DNA from: Planctomycetota bacterium
GTDB taxonomy: Bacteria > Planctomycetota > Planctomycetia > Pirellulales > JADFKK01
DNA length: 34,669 nt
Reading direction: 5' to 3'
Assembly (NCBI GenBank): GCA_022564995.1
Contig: JADFKK010000045.1
Coordinates: 1 to 34,669 of the forward strand
How positions within the stretch are numbered: position 1 is the stretch's first letter; every line of letters starts with the position of its first letter. The position numbers and the translations under genes are program-made. This document shows positions 10,003-17,116 of this stretch, piece by piece. The notes under the pieces were generated by a model that saw nothing but the letters and a program-made list of their open reading frames with translations, was not told where the DNA came from and did not search any database.

Positions 10003-13000
10003 TGTTTCGAGTCATCCGGCGGTGGTTGAGCCGCGGTGAGCGCCGTGGCGGTCGAGGCGCGGGCCAAATCGGTCGACGAATTGACCGGCGCCGGTCGCAA
10101 TTGGGTCGTGCTGATTTCGATGATCGAACTCGACCGGCCAACAGAGACCGCGCCGGCCGAGGGGAATCTCGCAATGCTGCGGACCAGCATCAGCGCCGTC
10201 AACGCCAACACCAAGCCAACGCTCGCGGCTTGGGCCAACAGGATGGTGGTCGATGGCACCCACCAACTCAACGCCACCAGCATGATCGCCACCAGCAACA
10301 GAACGCCAGAACGACGCACGGCCGGAAGATATATTAAGAGCAGCCCGGCCGCGAGCACCAATAACGACGACGCCCCGACGATCCACGATCGGTCGGCCGT
10401 TTGAACCATCAGTTGCTGGTGCGGACCGACGGCGCTGAACAGATACTGGCTGGTTGCCTCGGGCAGCGGATCTCGCGGCGCGGCGCCAGACCAAAGTTCG
10501 AGATCGGCCTGCCGTCGAAGTGGCTGGCGCCCCCAAAACATCCGCTGCCAGCCCCATCTATATTCGGGCGTCAGACCCGATGGTTCGACCACGACGTGTT
10601 CGTTCTCGGGAAGCACCAACTGCCAATACAAATGACGCACCCAGATCTGTCCGTCCAGCTGCGGAACGGCGACACGCAGCGCCCCCGGCCGACTGCCGTT
10701 TCCGGGGCCGCGATCCGCAAAGCGATAGACCAGCTCCAACACGTATTGCCGGTTTGACGAAGTGACCGGCAGCAGCTCTACGGATAGCTTTTTGTCAGAC
10801 GTGCGGCCGATTCGCGTTGCCGCAAGAGAGGTGAGTTTGTTTTCTTCGACGATCCCCAGCGTAGCCTGAACTTTGTCGCGAATCACGCCCTCGGGCAGCG
10901 ACACGCGCAGGCTGCCGCCGCGGCTGGTGAATCGAAACACAACGCGATCGCGCCGCGCGGAGCCGGTAAACCATGTTTGAATCCAGACTCGCTCGATGTT
11001 CGTCGTGCCGGGAGTTGTCGAGGCAACACGCCGAACGGAAAACACGGCCTCGTGCGTCGCAATCTCTGAAGTCAACGTGGGAGATCTGCCAGGCTCGGTC
11101 TCGCCGTTCGGCTCCGTCGCCAAATTCCAGGGCGCCGCCACACTGTCCTCCTGCACTTGAACCTCTCCGCCGGCAACCAGGCGCAGCTCGTTGCGCTGGG
11201 GTGTTAGGCCCGAGGGCATCAGCAAGGGAACGGCCAACTCGGCGGATTCGGTCGTGAAGGGCTCAGCTCCGTCAAGTGGAAAACCGCAGATCAGCTCGAA
11301 CCGACCGATCTGCGCAATGGGCAATTGAACCAGCACCGGCACCAAGGGGCTGCCAGGGTCGCGATCTTGCACCAGAAACGCCTGCGGCTGAAGCACCACG
11401 CCGTCGATCTTCCACGGATTCGATTCGTTCTCCCATGGCTTCGATGCAATCAGCGCGTGCGGCATGTCTAAAGTCACGCTTCCGACCGATTTGTATTGAA
11501 CGTGATAGATCAGTTTTTGGCTGACCCGCCAACGACCGTCGTCTTGGAGCGTCACATCGGTTTCCACCTCGGTGTCGATCTGTTGATCGTGAATCAGCAT
11601 CTCGGCCTGAAATCCCCCGGCCGCCGGATCGACCCGATAGAATTTCGGTGGCTGTTGGCGGCGAGGAAGTGTCAGCGGTGCCGGCAGCGGCACGGGCAAT
11701 CCCGGACGCAACAAGCCTCCATCTTCTACGTTGATTTTCAAAATCACGTCATCCGCGGCGATCACCGTCACCGCCGCCGGATCGAGCGAATCGACTCGTG
11801 GCTTGGGCAAATTCCAGCGGACGGATTGTGCCTGCGGATCGACATCTTGGCGCGCCGACAACGTCAATTCGAATGCCCCGGTTTGTCCTTCCGGCAGATC
11901 CACCACGACCCTGCCATCGTCGCCGACGTTGATCGCTTTGGCGTCGAGGCCCGCGAACTTCGCCGTGAGGATTTCCCAACCCGGCATGTCAATGCTCACG
12001 TCGAATATCTTGGGGCCGCGAACGTGATATTTCATCACTGCCAGCAGGCGAATCTCCTCGCTGCCGACGTCGAATAGGTAATAGGGTTCGACGCGAAGAA
12101 CCTTCCGCTTCGCCCGAACACTCGCGGCCAGTGAAAACGGCTGCGTCGCGTAAGCAAAGGCAGCCACCGGATCGCCGTCGGCAGGTTCTTTGGGTGGATC
12201 ATCCTTCGTGGGTGGGTCAACATTGGGTGGATTGACGCGGCGCACGTTCTTGATCTTTTCCGGCCAGGTTACGTTCCAATCGCCGACAACATGGACCACC
12301 ACGATTCCTCCCTGGCGCGAGATGCTCATGCCCGCGGTCGGCAAGACCTCGAAGCCGCCCAGTTCGACCGGCTGCCCGACCTTCCGAATCTGTGTGGTCG
12401 TTAACGTCACCGCGACCGGTCCTTGCGTCGGCTTTTGTAAGGCGATTTCGTAGATTCCGCTGCCGTTACCACCGATGGGCTTTGCTTTGAATGGCTGGGT
12501 CGACTCCAGCGTTGCGCCTTGGGGAAGCCGCACGCGAATCGCCTGAAACATCGCTCCCGATACGCTCTGCAGCGTAAGCTTTGTCACGTGCCGGACGCTC
12601 AACTCGTCGATTGTGGCGACCATCTCGCCTTCGACCTTGATGACCTGCTGCACCTTGGCGATCGGCTTTCCGGCCTCATGCCACGCCAACACAAACCCGC
12701 GTTTCAAACCAACCACCGAGAACGTGGTTGTCGGCGGATTGCCGACCGAGTGCGTCGTCTTCTCCAGCGTGCCGCCGGTTGCTTTACCTTCGGCCCGCAG
12801 CGGCGTGCTGAGCGTTAGTGTCGAGGTGGCCGCCGAAGGCACTTCCAATTGCAATTGCCACTCGCCACCGATCACGCGCACTTGCCGCACGAGCGAAAAC
12901 TCCAGTACGTGGTCGCTGTCTTTGGTGGCGCGAATGCGGCAAACGTAGCCGCCGCTTTTCTCGTCGCGCGCAAGAAAATAGTTGCCCTCGCCCGAAGGCT

Positions 13001-13469
13001 TGAAGTCATCCAACGCCCAGCCAGAAAGCTCCAGCGGAACGCCGACGTCTTCTTCCAGCACGCGCAGCGAGATTTTGCCTTGCAGCCTGGCCAATTGGCG
13101 GCCGTCTTCAACGCGACGGACGGCGCCGGTGAGCGCGATTTTCTCCACGCTAAACGGTGGATCTTCAAGCTTTGCGCGAGAATGCTGCGCATCGTTCCAG
13201 CGTTTCATTTCCTCGGGCGTCACGCCAATCAGAACGGGAACCAACTTGCCGGTCTTGGGATCGGTTACATACAGTATCCCCTGTTCCTCCTTGATCCCGT
13301 CCTTGAACTGCCGTGCGGAGTCGTTGATCTGCTTTGTCGGCGTTTTCGCAGCAGCCGCGTCTGTTGCCGGCGCGGTGTTTCTCGGCGCCGGCTGCGCGTG
13401 CAAACAGCGCTGCACTGTGGGGGAACAGAACATGGCCGAAACGAGCACAAAGAAAAGACCGTGACGCAT
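9999..13469 (-). CDS. Large exported, membrane-anchored protein of unknown function
   Basis: The protein has 1156 residues. A signal peptide is visible (FFVLVSAMFCSP followed by LHAQPA). A conserved-looking opening, GILYVTDPKTGKLVPVLIG (about residues 64-82), is followed by beta-rich sequence, a Pro/Asp-rich linker at about 413-430 (NPPNVDPPTKDDPPKEP) and more beta-rich sequence. Three hydrophobic segments at about 1026-1097 (SSLLVLAAGLLLIYLP, GVLLLVAIMLVALSWW, SVGLVLALTALMLV) probably anchor it, with a short Pro/Ser-rich tail. General style and composition match the downstream 2461-residue protein, and the genes overlap by four bases, so the two products are likely made together and may interact. 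No enzyme motif was recognised. No clear Shine-Dalgarno precedes the ATG, which is not unusual in this phylum. Confidence 0.85.
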   Translation of the reverse strand: MRHGLFFVLVSAMFCSPTVQRCLHAQPAPRNTAPATDAAAAKTPTKQINDSARQFKDGIKEEQGILYVTDPKTGKLVPVLIGVTPEEMKRWNDAQHSRAKLEDPPFSVEKIALTGAVRRVEDGRQLARLQGKISLRVLEEDVGVPLELSGWALDDFKPSGEGNYFLARDEKSGGYVCRIRATKDSDHVLEFSLVRQVRVIGGEWQLQLEVPSAATSTLTLSTPLRAEGKATGGTLEKTTHSVGNPPTTTFSVVGLKRGFVLAWHEAGKPIAKVQQVIKVEGEMVATIDELSVRHVTKLTLQSVSGAMFQAIRVRLPQGATLESTQPFKAKPIGGNGSGIYEIALQKPTQGPVAVTLTTTQIRKVGQPVELGGFEVLPTAGMSISRQGGIVVVHVVGDWNVTWPEKIKNVRRVNPPNVDPPTKDDPPKEPADGDPVAAFAYATQPFSLAASVRAKRKVLRVEPYYLFDVGSEEIRLLAVMKYHVRGPKIFDVSIDMPGWEILTAKFAGLDAKAINVGDDGRVVVDLPEGQTGAFELTLSARQDVDPQAQSVRWNLPKPRVDSLDPAAVTVIAADDVILKINVEDGGLLRPGLPVPLPAPLTLPRRQQPPKFYRVDPAAGGFQAEMLIHDQQIDTEVETDVTLQDDGRWRVSQKLIYHVQYKSVGSVTLDMPHALIASKPWENESNPWKIDGVVLQPQAFLVQDRDPGSPLVPVLVQLPIAQIGRFELICGFPLDGAEPFTTESAELAVPLLMPSGLTPQRNELRLVAGGEVQVQEDSVAAPWNLATEPNGETEPGRSPTLTSEIATHEAVFSVRRVASTTPGTTNIERVWIQTWFTGSARRDRVVFRFTSRGGSLRVSLPEGVIRDKVQATLGIVEENKLTSLAATRIGRTSDKKLSVELLPVTSSNRQYVLELVYRFADRGPGNGSRPGALRVAVPQLDGQIWVRHLYWQLVLPENEHVVVEPSGLTPEYRWGWQRMFWGRQPLRRQADLELWSGAAPRDPLPEATSQYLFSAVGPHQQLMVQTADRSWIVGASSLLVLAAGLLLIYLPAVRRSGVLLLVAIMLVALSWWVPSTTILLAQAASVGLVLALTALMLVRSIARFPSAGAVSVGRSSSIIEISTTQLRPAPVNSSTDLARASTATALTAAQPPPDDSKQ

Positions 13470-13655
13470 CCCGAAGCTACTCGTGGGTCAGATGCCGGTT
13501 CACAAAGCGAGCGGGGACGCCCCCCCTTAGAAGAGACAAGGGCCGGGAAGCGTCGCACGCACAACTATCTATCTCTAGTCTACCTAGACAGAACAATCGC
13601 GAACAGCGCCGCATCCCCTGTAAGCGGTAAATCGGCTCGCAAAGTGTCCAGGGCG

Positions 13656-13695
13656 GAGGATTTCAGAGGAATACAGAGGATTTCAGAGGACTACA
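13656..13695. repeat. Two tandem copies of a 20-bp unit
   Basis: The unit GAGGATTTCAGAGGAATACA (13656-13675) is followed directly by a copy with one difference (13676-13695). It leads straight into the inverted copy of the 35-bp array unit. It is non-coding and lies in the leader region of the giant operon. Confidence 0.8.
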
Positions 13696-13910
13696 GAGCC
13701 GCCCTGTCCCCAGGGCGATGTAGTTTGCAGCACCCACACGCATCGCCGTGGGGACACGGCGGCTCTGATCACACGCATCGCCGTGGGGACACGGCGGCTC
13801 TGATCACACGCATCGCCGTGGGGACACGGCGGCTCTGATCACACGCATCGCCGTGAGGACACGGCGGCTCTGATGGCGCGCATCGCCGTGGGGACACGGC
13901 GGCTCCGATC
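13695..13910. repeat. 35-bp tandem array with palindromic core, plus an inverted lead copy
   Basis: Five direct copies with an exact 35-bp period start at 13741, 13776, 13811, 13846 and 13881. The 26-bp core begins CATCGCCGTGGGGACACGG and ends GCGGCTCT; CCGTG and CACGG can form a hairpin. An inverted copy of the core lies at 13695-13720. Its stem reads CCCTG/CAGGG instead of CCGTG/CACGG, so both arms changed together and pairing is kept. Copies are contiguous, with a constant linker (GATCACACG, varied once to GATGGCGCG). The array sits between the stop of the inositol monophosphatase-like gene and the start of the giant operon on the same strand, so it may be transcribed. Together with the 20-bp repeats it explains much of the 443-bp gap 13470-13912; I see nothing definite in 13470-13655. 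Confidence 0.95.
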
Positions 13911-13912
13911 GC

Positions 13913-14698
13913 TCACCCGCCGGAACCGGATTCGTCCAAAATGCCGAGCAATTCCCGGTGCAGGTCCTTGGTCGACGTTGCGACGAATCGGCCGGTCGAT
14001 AGATCCAGCGGGCCGCCATCGACCGCGGTTACGACGCCGCCGGCCTCGCTGACCAACAACACACCGGCGGCGATGTCCCAGGGCTTGGTGCTGGTGGCCC
14101 AATAGGCGTCGAATCTGCCGACCGCGATGTAAGCCAAATTCAGCGCCGCGGAGCCCATCCGCCGCAAAGCCTGGCAACGCGGCAAGACGGCCAAAAACCG
14201 CTCCACTTCGGCCGCTTCGCCCCGAAGCCCGGCGGAAAAGCTGGCCGCGACCAGTGCGCCCGATAGTTCCTTGATCTCGCTGACCTGAATCGGCTTTCCG
14301 TTCAATATCGTCCCCGCCCCCAGACTGGCGGCAAAACACTCGTCCGCCGTTGGGTCATAAACCACCGCCTCGATGACGCGACCCTTGTGCGTTAGGGCGA
14401 TAGATACGGAAAACTGCGGCGCTGCGTGGACGTAATTGGTGGTCCCATCGAGCGGATCGACGATCCAGCAGTATTCTGCCTCGCTGGTCGACGGCTCGGC
14501 GTCTTCCTCCCCGACGAAGCCGTGATCGGGGAATTCGCCCAGCAAAATCCCGCGAATCTCCTCCTGCGAGGCATGATCGGCGTCGGTGACCAGGTCGGCC
14601 GGGCCTTTTTCTCGCACCGAAAAGCGGCCCATCCAGTCCAATAGAACCTGGCCGCCCGCTCGGGCCGCCTTTTCACAAGTGCTTGAGAATTCAGACAT
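13913..14698 (-). CDS. Inositol monophosphatase family protein
   Basis: This 261-residue protein belongs to the Mg-dependent, Li-sensitive phosphatase family (inositol-1-phosphatase, histidinol-phosphatase and related enzymes). Metal-site motifs are present in order: VTDAD, GEEDAEPS, DPLDGTTNYVH and the C-terminal WDIAAGVLLVSEAGG. The length is normal for the family. The frame is open back to 14893, but I chose ATG 14698 (MSEFSSTCEKAARAGG) because the family fold begins there, the extra 65 residues are unlike the family, and a perfect -10 TATAAT lies inside that extension. The exact substrate cannot be told from sequence; inositol phosphate or histidinol phosphate are both possible. It lies 443 bp upstream of the giant operon on the same strand. 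Confidence 0.9.
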   Translation of the reverse strand: MSEFSSTCEKAARAGGQVLLDWMGRFSVREKGPADLVTDADHASQEEIRGILLGEFPDHGFVGEEDAEPSTSEAEYCWIVDPLDGTTNYVHAAPQFSVSIALTHKGRVIEAVVYDPTADECFAASLGAGTILNGKPIQVSEIKELSGALVAASFSAGLRGEAAEVERFLAVLPRCQALRRMGSAALNLAYIAVGRFDAYWATSTKPWDIAAGVLLVSEAGGVVTAVDGGPLDLSTGRFVATSTKDLHRELLGILDESGSGG

Positions 14699-14762
14699 TA
14701 CAGCAATTGTCCGCGAATCGTTGGAAATCGTGCCCAGAGCGGTTTTGGCCGCAACGGGGGAG

Positions 14763-14768
14763 ATTATA
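14763..14768 (-). promoter_or_regulatory. Predicted -10 box for the inositol monophosphatase-like gene
   Basis: Read on the minus strand this is a perfect TATAAT, 64 bases before the chosen ATG at 14698, giving a predicted leader of about 58 nt. No good -35 is seen at 17 bp (TGCCCA). Its position inside the longer open frame supports the shorter start. Confidence 0.45.
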
Positions 14769-14893
14769 GGGCCTGCCGGCTCGAATGGGCAGGGGTTTGA
14801 GGCGAAATCGACAGGTTCGAGCGATGAGATGGGAATTCTGCTGTTGCATTGAATTGAAATAAATCGCTGCCGAAGAAAAATTGGCGGCGCCAC

Positions 14894-14921
14894 TAGACAC
14901 GTGCGGCAAAGTTGATATCAT
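14894..14921 (+). promoter_or_regulatory. Predicted sigma-70-type promoter of the candidate RNA
   Basis: TAGACA (14894-14899, 5 of 6 to TTGACA), a 16-base spacer and TATCAT (14916-14921, 5 of 6 to TATAAT). The start of transcription is predicted near 14928. The same TATCAT box is seen in two other promoters in this window. Confidence 0.55.
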
Positions 14922-14927
14922 TTAGGA

Positions 14928-15070
14928 GGTTGCTAAAGGTGGCAGGTCGATATACGTCGGCACTGCCGCGGCACTCAAGAGGACATCATCCGGAACGATA
15001 GCCTATATACGCGGCCTCTTCTCTGTTCCGGCCCCGTCGTTTCGCTTCGGCGAACGACGGGGTTTTTTTT
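14928..15070 (+). ncRNA. Candidate structured small RNA or regulatory leader
   Basis: A non-coding stretch of about 143 nt lies between a good promoter and a strong intrinsic terminator. Possible helices are GGCAG (14941-14945) with CTGCC (14963-14967), AAGAGG (14977-14982) with CCTCTT (15015-15020), and GGAAC (14992-14996) with GTTCC (15025-15029). The last two cross, so they would form either a pseudoknot or two alternative folds. It does not match any RNA family I can name. It could be a free small RNA, or an attenuated leader of the gene at 15092, whose start lies 22 bases after the terminator. The evidence is promoter plus terminator; the fold is by eye. Confidence 0.45.
15032..15070 (+). 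terminator. Strong rho-independent terminator with UUCG loop
   Basis: The outer stem is CCCCGTCGTT (15032-15041) with AACGACGGGG (15053-15062); the inner stem CGC/GCG closes a TTCG tetraloop (15046-15049), with one bulged T. Eight T residues follow (15063-15070). This is the clearest terminator in the window. Confidence 0.9.
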
Positions 15071-15091
15071 CGCACGTAAGGAACCCGCACG

Positions 15092-15853
15092 ATGCGGCCC
15101 GCACGTTGGCAAAAAAATCATCAGTCGGCCCGCGTTGTCCTGCCCCGTTTCGTCGCGACCATCAACGTCGCACGACCCGACTTAGGACTGTGCGAATTGC
15201 AGCTTGACGGCGCCGCGCTCGATTCATGCGGCGTCCTGCAAGTCGGCGGGCCATCACTTAGCGCCGATCCCGCCGTGCCGGTTGCCGACTGGTATGTCCG
15301 CGGCGCCGATCTCGTCGTCAGCTACGCGCCGAGCGATCCCGACCAACTCAGCCCACAGGTTTACTGGCGCGTGCTCGACTCGCCGCATGAAGGAGTCATC
15401 GCCGCGTTCGAGTTGGTGGTTTCGGTCCAGACCGATCTTCTGGCGAGCCATCCCGCGTTGGCAGCCGCCGCACAGTTTCCGCAATGTGAGACCGCCCGGC
15501 TGGTCGACGCTGAAGCGGGTCGATACCAACCGCTGGCCGTGACGGGCGACGCGCCGCTGACACTCACGGCCGCCGACGGACCCGGCGTGATCCTGTTTCG
15601 GCTTCCCGGCGACCGCTACAGCTTCGCCCACTTCATTCACCCCGTCGATTTCCAGCAGGCCACGCTCGACCTGAACCATGACGCCCCGGGTCTCGTGCGT
15701 CTATCGCACTCGTTGTTTGGCGAAGACCTGGAAAAAGGCGTCATCCGCCGCGCCCGCTGCCAGGGCATTTTCCTCGATCGAGCCGATGACGCCGCCCTGG
15801 CGGCGGAATGTTACGGCCGTTTTGCCGCCACCGCCCCGCCGCTGACGACGTAA
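15092..15853 (+). CDS. Hypothetical protein, 253 aa
   Basis: I do not recognise a family. The protein has a basic N terminus (MRPARWQKNH), no signal peptide and no membrane segment, so it is probably cytosolic. The middle is mostly beta-like with alternating hydrophobic residues (YVRGADLVVSYAPSD, PQVYWRVLDSPHEGVIAAFEL), and the end is acidic and helical (FLDRADDAALAAECYGRFA). AAGGA at 15078-15082 lies nine bases before the ATG and fits as ribosome binding site. It follows the terminator at 15070 closely. Codon use and length make it a real gene. Confidence 0.75.
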   Translation: MRPARWQKNHQSARVVLPRFVATINVARPDLGLCELQLDGAALDSCGVLQVGGPSLSADPAVPVADWYVRGADLVVSYAPSDPDQLSPQVYWRVLDSPHEGVIAAFELVVSVQTDLLASHPALAAAAQFPQCETARLVDAEAGRYQPLAVTGDAPLTLTAADGPGVILFRLPGDRYSFAHFIHPVDFQQATLDLNHDAPGLVRLSHSLFGEDLEKGVIRRARCQGIFLDRADDAALAAECYGRFAATAPPLTT

Positions 15854-16042
15854 GCAGGGCTTGAGCGCTGCGACAGAAACGGTTTATTGGCCGAATTGGC
15901 GAGAATTGCAGGCCTCAGCGGCAATTCTTGAAAAACTTCTCGAAATTTCAAAAAAATCATAGCAATTCGTTTCGGTACTTCGTACACTGGTTTGTTAAGC
16001 CACATCGTTCAGCTTTTCGGAAACTCAGGGAGAGGGACGTTA
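15854..16042. other. A/T-rich intergenic stretch
   Basis: The part from about 15925 to 16000 is A/T-rich compared with its surroundings, as expected for a promoter region of the PEP-CTERM gene. No convincing -35/-10 pair could be chosen. Confidence 0.3.
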
Positions 16043-16225
16043 ATGACCGCCACGACGCACGCTGGTCTCTTTGCCGGTTTTTGCGCAATGCGACCGCTCC
16101 CCGTGGATGAAGGGCAGAACGAAGAGCAGGTATTTCAGCGAGATATCAGCAAATTCACTTCTATGGCTCGCTTCACTGGGAGGACTATCAAATGTTCACA
16201 CGATTCAATGCGCGCAAAATCGTAG
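16043..16225 (+). CDS. Possible small ORF with strong ribosome binding site, overlapping the PEP-CTERM gene start
   Basis: A 60-codon frame starts at ATG 16043, six bases after GAGGG (16032-16036) in a purine-rich AGGGAGAGGG stretch. It ends 34 bases inside the next gene. The peptide (MTATTHAGLFAGFCAMRPLP...) has no known domain. It could be a leader peptide coupled to the PEP-CTERM gene, or the fit may be accidental. Confidence 0.3.
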   Translation: MTATTHAGLFAGFCAMRPLPVDEGQNEEQVFQRDISKFTSMARFTGRTIKCSHDSMRAKS

Positions 16226-16953
16226 TCGGCCGGATCGCGATCGTCGCCATCGGCGGCTACCTCGGTCTGGTCGGCGTCGCCGGCGCCGCGCCGCTGAAGA
16301 TCGATTTCAGCACGAGCGGCCCGCTGCAAGCAGGCTACCAAGCCTTCAACCACGCCACCGACGGCGGTGGGCTGGTGACCAAGACCTTGCCAAGCGACCT
16401 GGGTCTCGGCGGTTCGGTCGACGTGTCGATCTCCGGCAATACCCACTGGCGCAGCTATGCCGTGGCGACCGGAATCTATGCCGCCCAAAGCGACTTGCTG
16501 CGAGACGGCCCTCTGTGCAACAACGTATGCACGATGACGCTGGGCTTGGACAATCTCGCCGACGGCACCTACGAAATCACGATGTACCACCACACGACCC
16601 AGTTCGGACCCAACGGCACGCCAGGAGCGCCAGCGCGCGCCCTCGACCCGTTCGACATCGCATTGACTGACGGTGTGGTGACCAACAGTATCGTCGTCGT
16701 GGGCGTCGAGGAGTCGGACAACGCCAGTCCGGCCCTATCGACCGCAACCTTTGAATTCACGGTGTCGGGCGGATCGCCGGTTGAGATCGACCTGCTGAGG
16801 CCAGTGAACACCGCCAGCATGCACATGACGCTGGCGGCCGTTGATATCGACATCGTGATTCCCGAACCCAGTTCGTTCGTGCTGTTGCTGTTCGGGGTCG
16901 TTTCGTTCCTGTCGCTGGGCCGGCGGCGCCGAAGTCGCGGTCCACAAGCGTGA
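16192..16953 (+). CDS. PEP-CTERM sorting-domain protein
   Basis: This is a 253-residue exported protein. The N terminus has a basic start and a hydrophobic segment (IAIVAIGGYLGLVGVAGAA, cleavage likely near residue 33). The body is one beta-rich domain (about residues 35-222, starting LKIDFSTSGPLQAGYQ, with GNTHWRSY and DGTYEITMYHHTTQFGP). The C terminus is a classic PEP-CTERM signal: IPEPSSFVLLLFGVVSF followed by RRRRSRG. In known systems exosortase removes this tail and the protein is tied to exopolysaccharide production; no exosortase gene is in this window. GGGAGG (16178-16183) lies eight bases before the ATG. The body domain is repeated inside the 1957-residue protein encoded next door. 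Confidence 0.9.
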   Translation: MFTRFNARKIVVGRIAIVAIGGYLGLVGVAGAAPLKIDFSTSGPLQAGYQAFNHATDGGGLVTKTLPSDLGLGGSVDVSISGNTHWRSYAVATGIYAAQSDLLRDGPLCNNVCTMTLGLDNLADGTYEITMYHHTTQFGPNGTPGAPARALDPFDIALTDGVVTNSIVVVGVEESDNASPALSTATFEFTVSGGSPVEIDLLRPVNTASMHMTLAAVDIDIVIPEPSSFVLLLFGVVSFLSLGRRRRSRGPQA

Positions 16954-17035
16954 CGACCGGCACGGTATTTCACACAACCTGTGTCCGCAGTTCTTGGCTT
17001 CTGCTATGCCGGCTCGACGCGATCGTTTATGATGC

Positions 17036-17116
17036 GCCGTAGGTTATGCTTCAGCATAACAAAACCAGTTTAACGTCACCGCGGACTCGGTGTTATGCTA
17101 AAGCATAACCTACGGC
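17036..17116. repeat. Inverted pair of 25-bp palindromic repeats overlapping a start codon
   Basis: The left arm, 17036-17060, starts GCCGTAGGTTATGCTT. The right arm, 17092-17116, is its reverse complement with one mismatch; the arms are 31 bases apart. Each arm also contains its own palindrome (GTTATGCT...AGCATAAC). This is a REP- or MITE-like structure. The right arm contains the ATG of the next gene. Confidence 0.9.

Noticed and set aside
13741..13910. CRISPR array
   Set aside because: The 35-bp copies are contiguous with a near-constant linker; there are no variable spacers and no cas genes.
14699..14893. Longer N terminus for the inositol monophosphatase-like gene
   Set aside because: The 65 added residues do not match the family, and a perfect -10 box lies within them.
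14928..15030. tRNA, SRP RNA or a known riboswitch
   Set aside because: No cloverleaf, no SRP loop motif and no riboswitch core that I can recognise; kept only as an unassigned RNA candidate.
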